DNA of 64,000 bases, from assembly GCA_028277405.1 (NCBI GenBank), contig JANQGH010000009.1:97760-161759 (forward strand), given 5' to 3'. Shown here piece by piece: positions 36,945 through 45,785 of the stretch. Both the position numbers and the translations under genes were made by a program. Source of the DNA: Alphaproteobacteria bacterium (GTDB lineage Bacteria; Pseudomonadota; Alphaproteobacteria; DSM-16000; Inquilinaceae). The first letter of the stretch is position 1; each line of letters begins with the position of its first letter. The notes below the pieces were generated by a model. It searched no databases and was not told the DNA's origin. It saw only the letters and a list, made by a program, of their open reading frames with translations.

Positions 36945-37882
36945 GCCTGCTGTCGCCTCAGCCTTGGATCGATCAGCCGGAAGACCACGTCGGTGCCGGC
37001 GTTGACCACGAATACCAGGCCGGCGATGACGAAGACCGCCGCTTGCACCACCGGGAAGTCCAACTGTTCGACGGACTGGACCAGCAACAGGCCGAAGCCC
37101 GGCCAGGCGAAGATCCATTCGGTGATCAGCGAGCCGGACATCAGAAACGCGAACTGGGTGCCGATCAGCGCCGTGGCGCCAAGCAGCGCATTCGGCAGCG
37201 CGTGGCGCCAAAGCACGTCGGCCGTGGAGGCACCGTTGGCGCGCGCGGTGCGGATGTAGTCTTCGCGCATGGCCTCAGACACGTTGGCGGCCACCACACG
37301 CACCATCTTCGGCGCCAGGAACGAGGCCAGGGTGAGGGACGGCAGGATCCAGCTCGTCACCCCTTGATTGCCGATCGAGGTCAGCCAGCGCAGTTCGACG
37401 ACGAAAAGTTGGATCAGCAGCAGGCCGACGATATAGCCGGGGATGCCCTGGAAGATGAAGACGATGCCGTTGACCCATTTGCGCGTCTTCGCGTCCGGCC
37501 GGACCCCCAGCCAGGCGCCCAGCGGCACCGAAATCAACGCCGTCACGATCAGGGCCAGGAAGGCGAGCAGCAGAGTGCTCGCCAGCCGTTGCAGAACGAG
37601 AAGTAAGGCCTCCTGACCGCCGCGTAGCGATTCGCCGAAATCCAGGGTCAGGATCGACAGCACGTAGCGGACATATTGCACGATCAACGGGTCGTCGAGC
37701 CCGTAGCGCTGGCGGATCAGGGCAACCAGATCCGGGTCGGCCTCTTCACCCGCCAGCACCGCTGCCGGGTCGCCCGACAGGCGCAGCAGGAAGAACAGCA
37801 GGGTCGAGATCGCGAACAGCAGGATGGCCAGCTCAAGGCCGCGCTTGCTCAAAACGCCGCGTATGGTGGTCCAGACGGTCAT
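36941..37882 (-). CDS. Peptide-type ABC transporter permease (DppB-like)
   Basis: First permease (313 aa). The N-terminal helix is in ELAILLFAISTLLFFLLRLS, RYGLDDPLIVQYVRYV is the DppB-family region, and the EAA-loop is ARANGASTADVLWRHALP. The C-terminal segment ends LIDPRLRRQQA, as in this family. ATG 37882 overlaps the stop of the VOC gene (ATGA), making one tight operon from 38748 down to 31005. Confidence 0.93.
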   Translation of the reverse strand: MTVWTTIRGVLSKRGLELAILLFAISTLLFFLLRLSGDPAAVLAGEEADPDLVALIRQRYGLDDPLIVQYVRYVLSILTLDFGESLRGGQEALLLVLQRLASTLLLAFLALIVTALISVPLGAWLGVRPDAKTRKWVNGIVFIFQGIPGYIVGLLLIQLFVVELRWLTSIGNQGVTSWILPSLTLASFLAPKMVRVVAANVSEAMREDYIRTARANGASTADVLWRHALPNALLGATALIGTQFAFLMSGSLITEWIFAWPGFGLLLVQSVEQLDFPVVQAAVFVIAGLVFVVNAGTDVVFRLIDPRLRRQQA

Positions 37883-38748
37883 GCTGGAGCCCCGACCAGT
37901 TCGATCCACTCGCCCTGCCGGCCGCGGACCAGTGCAACAGGCGCGCCGCCATAGGGTGGGACGTCAATCGTCGGGCCGTCGACCCGCTCAGCGCGGACCG
38001 TCATCATGGCGATGCCGCTTGGCAGGCCGGCTATTGTCGGCCGTTCGCGCGCCGTCTCGGGATACTGATCATGCTCGATCAGGCACCCGCCGGATATCTG
38101 CTGTGATGATATCCGGATCTGCGCGTCGTCGCTAAGGTTCAGGCATTTGCGCAGAACCGGGACGTCCACAGGTCGGTCGGATACGCGGTCGGCCGCGAAC
38201 CGCTCTTCGTAGAATCCGCGCGCGTCCTCCAAATCATGGCTGGCCAGCACCGAAATAAACAGCCTGTCGACCGGCCGGCGTGCCCGATGCAGGTCCAGGG
38301 CGCCCTCATAGGCGCGCACGTCGGTCAGGTACAACACCTCGCCGCTCGGTCCGGCGACCTGCATGGCGCGTACGGACGGGTTGCTGCCCAGTGGCCTCGG
38401 CTGACCGAGTAAATGGAAACCGGCCTCCTCAAGCCGTGGCCGCAGGCTCTCTGGATCGATGACGGACAGTTCCGCAGCGGCCCATCCGAGGCTGCCGAGA
38501 GGGGGTGTCTCGGGTATGGGACCCGCGACCTCGATCAGTCTAAGTCCCCCGATGCCGCCGGGGTCGGATGCCAGCAGGGACCAGTTTGCACCCGCCATAG
38601 CCGGCAAATCCCACAGTGACGCAGTGGCCTTGTCGATCCGGCCGTCCGCGACCACGTCCAACCCCAGGCCGCGCTGGTAAGCGGCGCGGGAGCGGCCCAG
38701 ATCATCCGTGACGATGGTGGCTGCGAGAAGGGGACCGATCGCTGTCAA
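37879..38748 (-). CDS. Two-domain VOC (glyoxalase-fold) protein
   Basis: Protein of 289 aa with two glyoxalase/VOC-like halves: TIVTDDLGRSRAAYQRGLGLDVV begins the first, and LFISVLASHDLEDARGFYEERF begins the second. VOC proteins include dioxygenases, lyases and isomerases, and this one cannot be placed more precisely. The start is TTG at 38748; no ATG is nearby in frame. It opens the leftward operon, with an 18-bp GntR-type site 46 bp upstream. Confidence 0.75.
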   Translation of the reverse strand: MTAIGPLLAATIVTDDLGRSRAAYQRGLGLDVVADGRIDKATASLWDLPAMAGANWSLLASDPGGIGGLRLIEVAGPIPETPPLGSLGWAAAELSVIDPESLRPRLEEAGFHLLGQPRPLGSNPSVRAMQVAGPSGEVLYLTDVRAYEGALDLHRARRPVDRLFISVLASHDLEDARGFYEERFAADRVSDRPVDVPVLRKCLNLSDDAQIRISSQQISGGCLIEHDQYPETARERPTIAGLPSGIAMMTVRAERVDGPTIDVPPYGGAPVALVRGRQGEWIELVGAPA

Positions 38749-38793
38749 AACCGTTGCCGTGGTGCCGGGGCCTGTTGCTGGACGAACAGCAAT

Positions 38794-38811
38794 TGTATTA
38801 AGATTAAGACA
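38794..38811. promoter_or_regulatory. GntR-type 18-bp operator, site 1
   Basis: TGTATTAAGATTAAGACA, an 18-bp dyad with 7 of 8 arm bases paired. It lies between the divergent VOC-Dpp operon and methyltransferase 2 and belongs to the six-site family (see 47463). Its right edge is 34 bp upstream of the methyltransferase ATG. Confidence 0.7.
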
Positions 38812-38844
38812 GCTTGACCAGGGTCACTGACAAGGGCAAGGACC

Positions 38845-39948
38845 ATGACGCCGCAGATCGACACGCTTCAAAAATCCGCCGAGACCATAGACGACATCCT
38901 GGCCTGGCCGCCGGAGACGCTGCCGCGTGTGGCCGCCTTGCTGGCCGCGAAGCGTTATTGGGTCACCGACCTGTTTCGCACCTTGCGGCTGGAGTATGAG
39001 GCGGCCCTGGACGGCGCGGATGAGCCGGACAGCCGGGAGGCGGTCGAGGCGCTGATGCAGGATCTGCCGTCGGCCCGCTACGTTCAATGGCTGCACCGCT
39101 ACAACCAGGACCAGACCTGGCGCCTGTGCGAAGGCGTGGTCGCTGACCGGCTAAGCGCGATCGAGGCCGCGCTTGAGCCGTGTGACGGCGACCTCGGCTC
39201 CTTGAGCACGGCGGACGACATTCGCTACCCCGCCTACTATCTCTTCGACTATCACCGCCAGCGCGGTGGCATCTGGCGGGATGCGGCCGGTGCGGCGGTC
39301 TATCTGCTGGGCGCCCGGATCGTCCATATCGGCCGCAACTCGGACTTTGAGCTGCACGACCAGTTCGCCGACAGCATCGATGTGGCGGACCCCGCGCGCA
39401 TCCTCGACATCGGCTGCGGCTTCGGCAAGACGACGTTTTCGCTGAAACGGCGCTGGCCGTCGGCCTCGGTTGAAGGCATCGACCTGTCGGCGCCCTGCCT
39501 GGCGCTGGGAAGGCGCATGGCGACCGAGCGGGGCCTGGAGATCGACTGGCGCCAGGGCGACATGGAACTGCTGCCCCATGAGGGTGCCAGCATCGATCTG
39601 GCGACGATCACGATGGTGCTGCACGAAATGCCGGCGGACGCGATCGCGACCTCGTTCGCTGAGGCGGCCCGGGTTCTGAAGCCTGGCGGTACCCTGGTGA
39701 CGCTGGAGAATCGCTGGCTCGGCGACCCGTTCCGCGACACGCTCTTGAGATGGTACAGCCAGTTGATCGACGAGCCCTATTCGATGCCCTATCGGGACCT
39801 GGACATACCGAAGTTGGCCCGGGAGGCCGGTTTTGAAACCGGCGAGACGCGCGCCTGGTACATGAAGGGCACCAGCCCGGAAACCGAGGCCGACAAGCGC
39901 AAATGGTTCACCCCCTGGGCGATGACGGTCGCCAGAAAGGCTGCCTGA
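38845..39948 (+). CDS. SAM-dependent methyltransferase 2
   Basis: Class I methyltransferase (367 aa), paralogous to 32985-34067. Motif I is ILDIGCGFGKTT, followed by VEGIDLSAPCLALGRRMA, LATITMVLHEMPADAIATSF and ARVLKPGGTLVTLENRW. The N-terminal region (about 180 aa) has HRQRGGIWRDAAGAA, shared with the paralogue. Its stop shares two bases with the next small gene's ATG. The two paralogues are transcribed divergently from either side of the transporter operon. The substrate is unknown. Confidence 0.88.
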   Translation: MTPQIDTLQKSAETIDDILAWPPETLPRVAALLAAKRYWVTDLFRTLRLEYEAALDGADEPDSREAVEALMQDLPSARYVQWLHRYNQDQTWRLCEGVVADRLSAIEAALEPCDGDLGSLSTADDIRYPAYYLFDYHRQRGGIWRDAAGAAVYLLGARIVHIGRNSDFELHDQFADSIDVADPARILDIGCGFGKTTFSLKRRWPSASVEGIDLSAPCLALGRRMATERGLEIDWRQGDMELLPHEGASIDLATITMVLHEMPADAIATSFAEAARVLKPGGTLVTLENRWLGDPFRDTLLRWYSQLIDEPYSMPYRDLDIPKLAREAGFETGETRAWYMKGTSPETEADKRKWFTPWAMTVARKAA

Positions 39949-40172
39949 TGTCCGAAACACCGACCTCGCCCGACCTGGCCGTTCGGGCGCTGCTTGACGG
40001 GCGTGACACGGACCGGATTGCCGATCTGGTGCACACACTGCTGGCCGAAATCGCCGACCTGAACGTGCGCGTCAGTAAGTTGGAGGCGCAACTGGCCGAT
40101 CAGGAAGCCGACAACGACCCTGCCACGATCCAACGGCTGGTCGGCGAGGTGGTGGGTCGGGCCCTGCGATAG
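39948..40172 (+). CDS. Small helical protein, partner of methyltransferase 2
   Basis: 74-aa protein without a recognised family. Residues about 20-50 (RIADLVHTLLAEIADLNVRV, then SKLEAQLADQE) form a heptad-like coiled coil. The ATG at 39948 overlaps the methyltransferase stop. It resembles the start of the 101-aa protein at 32683-32988: both have D-x-(L/I)-A-x-LV followed by a leucine-rich helix ending LE-x-x-L. Probably a subunit or stabiliser of the methyltransferase (inference). Confidence 0.7.
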   Translation: MSETPTSPDLAVRALLDGRDTDRIADLVHTLLAEIADLNVRVSKLEAQLADQEADNDPATIQRLVGEVVGRALR

Positions 40173-40181
40173 GGGCTGTTA

Positions 40182-40814
40182 TCAGGCGCCTAGAGAGACG
40201 CCCTCCAGATGACCGGTCTCGTTGATCCTTAACGCGCGAACCCGGTCTCCCTCGATGTCGATCTCGTTGATCGTGCAGGGCGTCTGGGTGATCCGCCAAT
40301 AGGTCGCGATCGGCATGTCCAGCAATTGCAGGAGAAGGGCCCGGTTGACGCTGTCGTGACCGACCAGAACGACCGTGTCACCCTTGTTGGGATGTCGTTC
40401 GACGACCAGGCGCAGCATGTCTGCGGTCCGCGCAATCAGGTCCTGCAGCGATTCGCCATCTGGAAAGCGGACAAGCTGGGGCGTCGCGAACCAGGCGCCG
40501 AACTGGTCGGGAAACCTCTCCTTGATCTCGTCATGGCTGTGCCCCTGCCACGCGCCATAATCGAGATCGTTCAAGCCCTCGCTGACGATGGTCTCCGTGC
40601 CGCAGGCCTCGGCGATGTGTGTCGCCGTTGCACGGCACCGGCCCATCGGGCTGGTGTAGATCGCGCGCGGTGACCAGTCTCTGGCGATGCGACTGGCCAC
40701 CGCCCGCGCCTCCGCGTGCCCCAGATCCGTCAGCTCAAGCTCCGCCCGCCCCCTGAACCGGGGCGGATCGATGCCCTCCACATGGCCGTGACGTGTCAGA
40801 ACCAGCTTGGTCAT
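40182..40814 (-). CDS. Histidine phosphatase family protein
   Basis: Phosphoglycerate-mutase-like phosphatase (210 aa). The catalytic RHG motif is at the N-terminus (LVLTRHGHVEG), FRGRAELELTDLGHAEA and YTSPMGRCRATATHIA follow, and the second catalytic histidine is in VVLVGHDSVNRALLL. The substrate is unknown; CobC-like and broad sugar-phosphate phosphatases share this pattern. It follows the solute-binding protein gene with a 43-bp gap, same strand. Confidence 0.88.
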   Translation of the reverse strand: MTKLVLTRHGHVEGIDPPRFRGRAELELTDLGHAEARAVASRIARDWSPRAIYTSPMGRCRATATHIAEACGTETIVSEGLNDLDYGAWQGHSHDEIKERFPDQFGAWFATPQLVRFPDGESLQDLIARTADMLRLVVERHPNKGDTVVLVGHDSVNRALLLQLLDMPIATYWRITQTPCTINEIDIEGDRVRALRINETGHLEGVSLGA

Positions 40815-40857
40815 CGAAGACGGACCTCTCGCTAAGTGCCTGCTAAGGGTACAAGGA

Positions 40858-42387
40858 TCATTCCGCGATCGTCACGTCGTCATAGTCGACCGACCGGTTG
40901 ACATAAACAAGGCCCTCAACCTCCGGCCGCAGACCGGTAACGTCGACCTGCTCAACCAGCCACAGCGCCGGCAGCACCTCGTTGGTCAGCCGGTGCAGAT
41001 CGAACAGCAATTGCTGGCGGGCGACCGGGTCGAATTCCTGATAGGTGGCGTCGACCGCCGGCGTCATGCTTTCGTCGCAGAAGTGCGGATTGCGCTTCAT
41101 GCAGGTCATGTACGTGTAGGGCCGGATCGAATCCATGTAGGGTGAGGTGTTCCAGGACGACCCGAACATCTCGCCGGGCCAGGAATTGGCCAGGAAGTAA
41201 TCGAGCCACTCTGGAAAGCGGATCTGCTGCAGCTCGACATTGATGCCGACCTGCGCCAAATCGATGGCCGATTGCTGATAGATCTCGCTGTCCGCCGGGA
41301 ACGAGCCGACGACCACATGGGCGGTGACGTCGAAACCGTCGCCATAGCCGGCCTCTTCGAGCAGGGCGCGCGCCTGATCGGGGTCGTACGGGTAGGGCGG
41401 GATCGACGGGTCATAACCGAAGGAGGCAGGTGTGCCCGCCTGACCGGCTGGCGCGCCCAGCCCGCCCAGCAGGATCTCGGCAATGGCCGTGCGGTTGACG
41501 GCCAGATTGGCCGCCTGGCGCACCCGCGCATCGCTGAACGGGCTGTCGGGATGGGCCTCGGTCGCGAACACCAGGGACATGACCTGCGGCGCGGCGCTTG
41601 CCTCGACCACCATGCCGTTCGATTCCAACTGGCCGATATTGTCCGGCGAGAAGCCGAACCCGACGTCGATCTGGCCCGACAACAGGGCTTGCAGGCGTGC
41701 GGGCCGTTCCGGCAGATCGAGGATCGTGATCTCGTCCAGCTCGGTCGGGCGCCAGGAGTCCGGATTGGCGATCAATGTGGCCTCGCCGCCGCCCCAGCCC
41801 TGCACGGTAAAGGCACCCGTGCCGACAGGGTCGACCGCGAACGCCTCCGCACCCAACGCCTGCCAAGCCGTCGGTTCGATGATGTAGACCAGGGCCAGCT
41901 TGTTGGGCAGCACCGGGTCCGGGCCGCTCGTGGTGATCTCCACGGTCATGTCGTCGACCGCCGTGGCACCGACGACGTTGCGGATCTCGCCGCCCACCGG
42001 GGTCGCGCGGCCTTCTTCGGACATCAGATAGTCAAGCGTGCCGACGACCGCATCGGCATTGAAGGCAACGCCGTTCGAGAAGGTCACGCCGTCGCGCAGT
42101 TGAAAGCGCCAGGTGGTGTCGCTCACCGCTTCCCAGCTCTCGGCCAGAACCGGCGTCGGCGCGCCGCCCTCGCCGATCCGCACCAGCGGATCGAAGACGG
42201 CGTCCCAAATGAAGATGCCCGGCGTGCTGCGGCCGCTGAAGGGGTTGCCTTGGCCCGGCGGCATCGCCCAGATGCCGACGCGCAAGTTCTGGACGGCCTC
42301 GTCATCCTGTGCCGACACGACACCGGTGATCGGCAATGACGCCGCAACGATGGCGGACGCTAGGCAAAGCTTCTTGATTGGGTTCAT
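40858..42387 (-). CDS. ABC transporter solute-binding protein, family 5 (peptide/nickel type)
   Basis: Periplasmic binding protein (509 aa) of the SBP_bac_5 family. The signal peptide spans residues 1 to about 26, ending GVVSAQDDE. The N-terminal FDPLVRIGEGGAPTPVLAESW and WRFQLRDGVTFSNGVAFNADA are the family hallmarks. It is the probable binding partner of the DppBCDF-like transporter, though it is in a separate transcription unit 3 kb away. A GntR-type site lies 85 bp upstream. Confidence 0.92.
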   Translation of the reverse strand: MNPIKKLCLASAIVAASLPITGVVSAQDDEAVQNLRVGIWAMPPGQGNPFSGRSTPGIFIWDAVFDPLVRIGEGGAPTPVLAESWEAVSDTTWRFQLRDGVTFSNGVAFNADAVVGTLDYLMSEEGRATPVGGEIRNVVGATAVDDMTVEITTSGPDPVLPNKLALVYIIEPTAWQALGAEAFAVDPVGTGAFTVQGWGGGEATLIANPDSWRPTELDEITILDLPERPARLQALLSGQIDVGFGFSPDNIGQLESNGMVVEASAAPQVMSLVFATEAHPDSPFSDARVRQAANLAVNRTAIAEILLGGLGAPAGQAGTPASFGYDPSIPPYPYDPDQARALLEEAGYGDGFDVTAHVVVGSFPADSEIYQQSAIDLAQVGINVELQQIRFPEWLDYFLANSWPGEMFGSSWNTSPYMDSIRPYTYMTCMKRNPHFCDESMTPAVDATYQEFDPVARQQLLFDLHRLTNEVLPALWLVEQVDVTGLRPEVEGLVYVNRSVDYDDVTIAE

Positions 42388-42471
42388 GACGCTGGCTCCC
42401 CTGTGTGCTCAATCGGGCGGACGGCTGGGCCGCGCGCGTCCGCCATCTCGGCGTCGGCGGTCGGCCGCAAA

Positions 42472-42489
42472 TGTCCTATGAATAAGACA
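42472..42489. promoter_or_regulatory. GntR-type 18-bp operator, site 2
   Basis: TGTCCTATGAATAAGACA, an 18-bp dyad with 7 of 8 arm bases paired and the GA centre of site 4. It lies between the divergent solute-binding-protein gene and the GntR/UTRA regulator. Confidence 0.7.
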
Positions 42490-42582
42490 GGCAGAACAAT
42501 GCGGCCGGCGCGCTTGATCGTCAACGCCTGTTCGTGATCATTGGCCCAAATCGGCTTGCGTTCCGACCGGCGGTCCCATCTT

Positions 42583-43455
42583 ATGGCCGCCAATGTACCG
42601 ATGGTTTCCTCTGGGAGGTTCGCGATCACCAAGCCGATAGGCGCGCGGGCGACAGCCGCAACGACCAACCGCCGCCGCGGTCGCAAGCCGGGCGACGGCA
42701 GTCAGGTATTGCCGCTCTATCATCGCATCTACATGCTGTTGGCCGAGCAGTTGCGCGACGGCCGCTTTCCCATGGGCGAGGCCCTGCCCAGCGAACTGCA
42801 ACTGGCGGACCGTTACGGCGTCTCGCGCGTCACCATCCGGCGCACACTCGATCGGCTGGAGCGGGAAGGCCTGATCCGCCGCCGTCGCGGCAGCGGTACC
42901 TATCCCGTGGCCCCCAAACAGCCCGCCCCGTCCGAACGGGACGATATCGGCGGCATGCTGGCAAATCTGATCACGATGGAAAAGGCGACCAGCGCGATCA
43001 CGCTGTGGTCGGGCGACACGCTGCAGCCGGAGTGGGTTCGTGCGACCGGCAAGGTGCCTGCGAAGCAGCGCCTGTTCAAAATCGTCCGGCGTCGCGACAA
43101 GGACGGCGCGCCCTTCAGCGTGTCGGTCCTGATGCTGCCGATGGCGCTGGCGGCGCTGGTCGATGTCGACGGTTTGGGCGACGAGCCGGTGATGGTCGCG
43201 CTGGAACGGGCCGGCGTCATTCCGATGACGGCGGAACAGGTTCTAACGGTCGCCCTGGCGGACAGCGACCTGGCCGCCGATATTGGCGTCGAGGTTGGTG
43301 CGCCCTTGATTTGCATGCGCCGCACCGTGCTCGATCCGAAAGGCGACGCGATCCTGTTTCAGGAGAGCGTCTACCCGCCGGACCGGTATGAATACCGAAT
43401 GACATTGTCGCGCATCACGGCCGGCGTCGCACCGCGATGGATGCCCGTGGCGTAA
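42583..43455 (+). CDS. GntR-family (HutC/UTRA) regulator 1
   Basis: GntR-type repressor (290 aa from ATG 42583). The winged helix-turn-helix is LAEQLRDGRFPMGEALPSEL then LADRYGVSRVTIRRTLDRLE. The C-terminal effector domain is UTRA-like and ends RITAGVAPRWMPVA. TTG 42541 and ATG 42601 are alternative starts; none has a strong ribosome binding site. It is a paralogue of the regulator at 61341-62153: the recognition helices VSRVT(I/V)RR are nearly the same, and so are the C-terminal ends. The effector is probably a pathway intermediate. Confidence 0.88.
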   Translation: MAANVPMVSSGRFAITKPIGARATAATTNRRRGRKPGDGSQVLPLYHRIYMLLAEQLRDGRFPMGEALPSELQLADRYGVSRVTIRRTLDRLEREGLIRRRRGSGTYPVAPKQPAPSERDDIGGMLANLITMEKATSAITLWSGDTLQPEWVRATGKVPAKQRLFKIVRRRDKDGAPFSVSVLMLPMALAALVDVDGLGDEPVMVALERAGVIPMTAEQVLTVALADSDLAADIGVEVGAPLICMRRTVLDPKGDAILFQESVYPPDRYEYRMTLSRITAGVAPRWMPVA

Positions 43456-43467
43456 ACCGGGTTGATC

Positions 43468-43485
43468 TGTATTAAAAAGCAGACA
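43468..43485. promoter_or_regulatory. GntR-type 18-bp operator, site 3
   Basis: TGTATTAAAAAGCAGACA. It keeps the TGTATTA left arm and the A(G/T)ACA right end at the family spacing but is a poorer dyad. It ends 11 bp before the SDR start, a position suited to repression. Confidence 0.5.
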
Positions 43486-43496
43486 ACTCTAGGCGG

Positions 43497-44282
43497 ATGG
43501 TATTGGAAACGACATTCGACCGTCTAGCGCCGGCCGAGGGGGCCCGTATTGCCGTTCTCGGCGGCCGAGGCGGCATCGGACGGGTCCTGGTCGATGCGCT
43601 GACCGGTGCTGGCTGTCAGGTCGCCGTGCTGGACCTGGCGGCATCGCTTGAGCGCCACCCGGTCCCGTTGGGTGTGCTCGCCGTGCCCTGTGACGCTCTG
43701 GACGATGGCAGCCTGGCCGGGGCGATCGATCGCCTCGATGAAGCCTGGGGCGGCTTGGACGGCTTGGTCAATCTGTGTGGCTTTGCCGCCGCGAAGCTGC
43801 CGGTCGATCAGACCGACCACGCGGACTGGGACGAGGTCGTTTCCGGCAACCTTCGTGCCGCATTCACCTCTTCCCGCGCCGCAAGGCGGTTACTCGACAA
43901 GGGCCGCGCGGCATCGCTTGTCCACATCTCGTCCGGCATCGCCACGCTTGGCACGCCGGGCTACGGGCCGTACGCCGCGTCGAAGGCCGGCGTGATCGCG
44001 CTGACCAAGACGTTGGCCCAGGAATGGGCGCCCTCGATCCGCGTCAATGCCGTCGCGCCATCCGCCGTCGATACGGCGTTTCTGCGTGGCGGCACCGGGC
44101 GCGGTCGGGAGGATGGGCCGCCGGAACGGCTGGACCTGGACGCGTACGAACAGCGCGTTCCGCTTGGCCGGATCGCAACCCCGGCAGATATCGTGGGCCC
44201 GATCCTGTTTCTGCTCGGCCCGGCCTCCGCCTACCTGACCGGCCAGACCTTGCACGTCAATGGCGGGCTTTTGATGCCCTAG
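43497..44282 (+). CDS. Short-chain dehydrogenase/reductase
   Basis: Classical SDR (261 aa). The cofactor glycine motif is GGRGGIGR near residue 22. The catalytic residues lie in VHISSGIATLGTPGYGPYAA, with Tyr159 and Lys163 in Y-x3-K, and the C-terminal YLTGQTLHVNGGLLMP is the family end. The start is ATG at 43497. It is followed 10 bp later by the aldehyde dehydrogenase, so alcohol-to-aldehyde-to-acid oxidation is plausible. Confidence 0.9.
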   Translation: MVLETTFDRLAPAEGARIAVLGGRGGIGRVLVDALTGAGCQVAVLDLAASLERHPVPLGVLAVPCDALDDGSLAGAIDRLDEAWGGLDGLVNLCGFAAAKLPVDQTDHADWDEVVSGNLRAAFTSSRAARRLLDKGRAASLVHISSGIATLGTPGYGPYAASKAGVIALTKTLAQEWAPSIRVNAVAPSAVDTAFLRGGTGRGREDGPPERLDLDAYEQRVPLGRIATPADIVGPILFLLGPASAYLTGQTLHVNGGLLMP

Positions 44283-44291
44283 GGACCATCC

Positions 44292-45776
44292 ATGTCGCAC
44301 ACCGCACCAACCACCGTTACCAGCTTCATTGACGGCGCGTCCGTCGCGCCGGCGGGCGAACCCCTGCCGGTCTTCTACCCGGCGTCGGGCGAGAAGATCA
44401 GCGAACTGCGCGAGGCCGACGCCGCCGAGGTCGACCGGGCGGTCGGCGCCGCGCGCAAGGCGTTCGATCACGGCCCGTGGCCCGGTCTGGCCACCGACAA
44501 GCGCCAGGACATCCTGATGAAGATCCGCCAGACCGTGCTCGACCATGTCGACGAATTGGCCCTCCTGGAATGCCTCAACACCGGCCTGGTCCTGCGCGAA
44601 CTGAAGGATCGGCACGTCGCCCGCGCCGCCTACAATTTCCGCTTCTTTGCCGAGTTCATCGGCCAGATGGCGGGCCAGGTCTATGGCCAGAACCCTGCCT
44701 ACCAAACAGTCGTCACGCGCGAGCCCGTTGGCGTCGCCGGCCTGATTGCGCCCTGGAATGCGCCGTTGGCGCTGGCCAGTATGAAGGTCGCCGCGGCGAT
44801 CGCTTTTGGCAATACGTGCGTCCTGAAACCGTCCGAACAGACGCCGTTGGCGCTCGCCCGCTTCGTCGAACTGCTACATGAGGCCGGCCTGCCCGACGGT
44901 GTCGTCAACCTCGTCAACGGCAGGGGCGCGGTGACTGGCCAGTCGCTGGTCGACCATTCCGGCGTCGACCTCGTCTCCTTCACCGGCGGCACGGAGACCG
45001 GCCGCCAGATCATGGCCTCGGCCGGCAAGCGTCTGGTACCGACCACCCTGGAGCTGGGCGGCAAGTCGGCCAACATCATCTTCGACAGCGCGGATATCGA
45101 ACAGGCGCTGAACGGCGCCCTGCTCGGCATCTTCTCCAACAACGGCCAGCAATGCCTCGCCGGCAGCCGCATCCTGGTCCAGCGCTCGATCGCAGACGAT
45201 TTCATCGAACGCTTTGTCGCCCGCGCCGAACGCATCCGCGTCGGCGACCCGATGGCGGACGATACCGAACTCGGCCCCTTGGCCTCCGAGCCCCATATGC
45301 GCCGCGTCCTCGGCTACGCCAACATCGCCACATCCGAGGGCGGCCGCCTGCTTACGGGAGGCCAACGCCGCGACGATCTTGGCGCTGGCTACTACGTCAC
45401 CCCGACCGCCGTCATGGCGCCGAACAACGACGCCCGCGTCTGCCAGGAGGAAATCTTCGGCCCCTTCGCCAGCTTCCTCACCTTCGACACGGTCGACGAA
45501 GCCATCGCGCTGGCCAACGCCTCCACGTTCGGCCTCGTCTCCTATGTCTGGTCAAACGACATGCCGACGGTGATGCGCGCGACCAACGAAATCCGCGCCG
45601 GCGTCGTCTGGGTCAACACCCCCATGATGCGCGAACTGCGCGCCCCGTTCGGCGGGTACAAGGACTCCGGCGTCGGCCGCGAGGGTGGGGAGGCATGCCG
45701 GGATTTCTATACCGAGCCGAAGACGGTCTCGATTCCGACCGCGCCGCTGGCGTTGCGGCGGTTGGGCGATAGCTGA
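44292..45776 (+). CDS. Aldehyde dehydrogenase (NAD-dependent superfamily)
   Basis: Aldehyde dehydrogenase (494 aa). APWNAPLALASMKVAAAIAF and LKPSEQTPLAL are the cofactor-binding region. The catalytic Glu254 lies in TLELGGKSAN and the nucleophile Cys288 in NNGQQCLAGSR. The pattern resembles HpaE-type semialdehyde dehydrogenases of aromatic acid catabolism, but substrate cannot be fixed by sequence. It is in an operon with the SDR and convergent with the FAD hydroxylase. Confidence 0.93.
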   Translation: MSHTAPTTVTSFIDGASVAPAGEPLPVFYPASGEKISELREADAAEVDRAVGAARKAFDHGPWPGLATDKRQDILMKIRQTVLDHVDELALLECLNTGLVLRELKDRHVARAAYNFRFFAEFIGQMAGQVYGQNPAYQTVVTREPVGVAGLIAPWNAPLALASMKVAAAIAFGNTCVLKPSEQTPLALARFVELLHEAGLPDGVVNLVNGRGAVTGQSLVDHSGVDLVSFTGGTETGRQIMASAGKRLVPTTLELGGKSANIIFDSADIEQALNGALLGIFSNNGQQCLAGSRILVQRSIADDFIERFVARAERIRVGDPMADDTELGPLASEPHMRRVLGYANIATSEGGRLLTGGQRRDDLGAGYYVTPTAVMAPNNDARVCQEEIFGPFASFLTFDTVDEAIALANASTFGLVSYVWSNDMPTVMRATNEIRAGVVWVNTPMMRELRAPFGGYKDSGVGREGGEACRDFYTEPKTVSIPTAPLALRRLGDS

Positions 45777-45785
45777 TCGTACACT

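Noticed and set aside
38814..38827. FNR-like sequence TTGACCAGGGTCAC upstream of methyltransferase 2
   Set aside because: The last base of the dyad is wrong (9 of 10), it is single, and no neighbouring gene suggests oxygen control.
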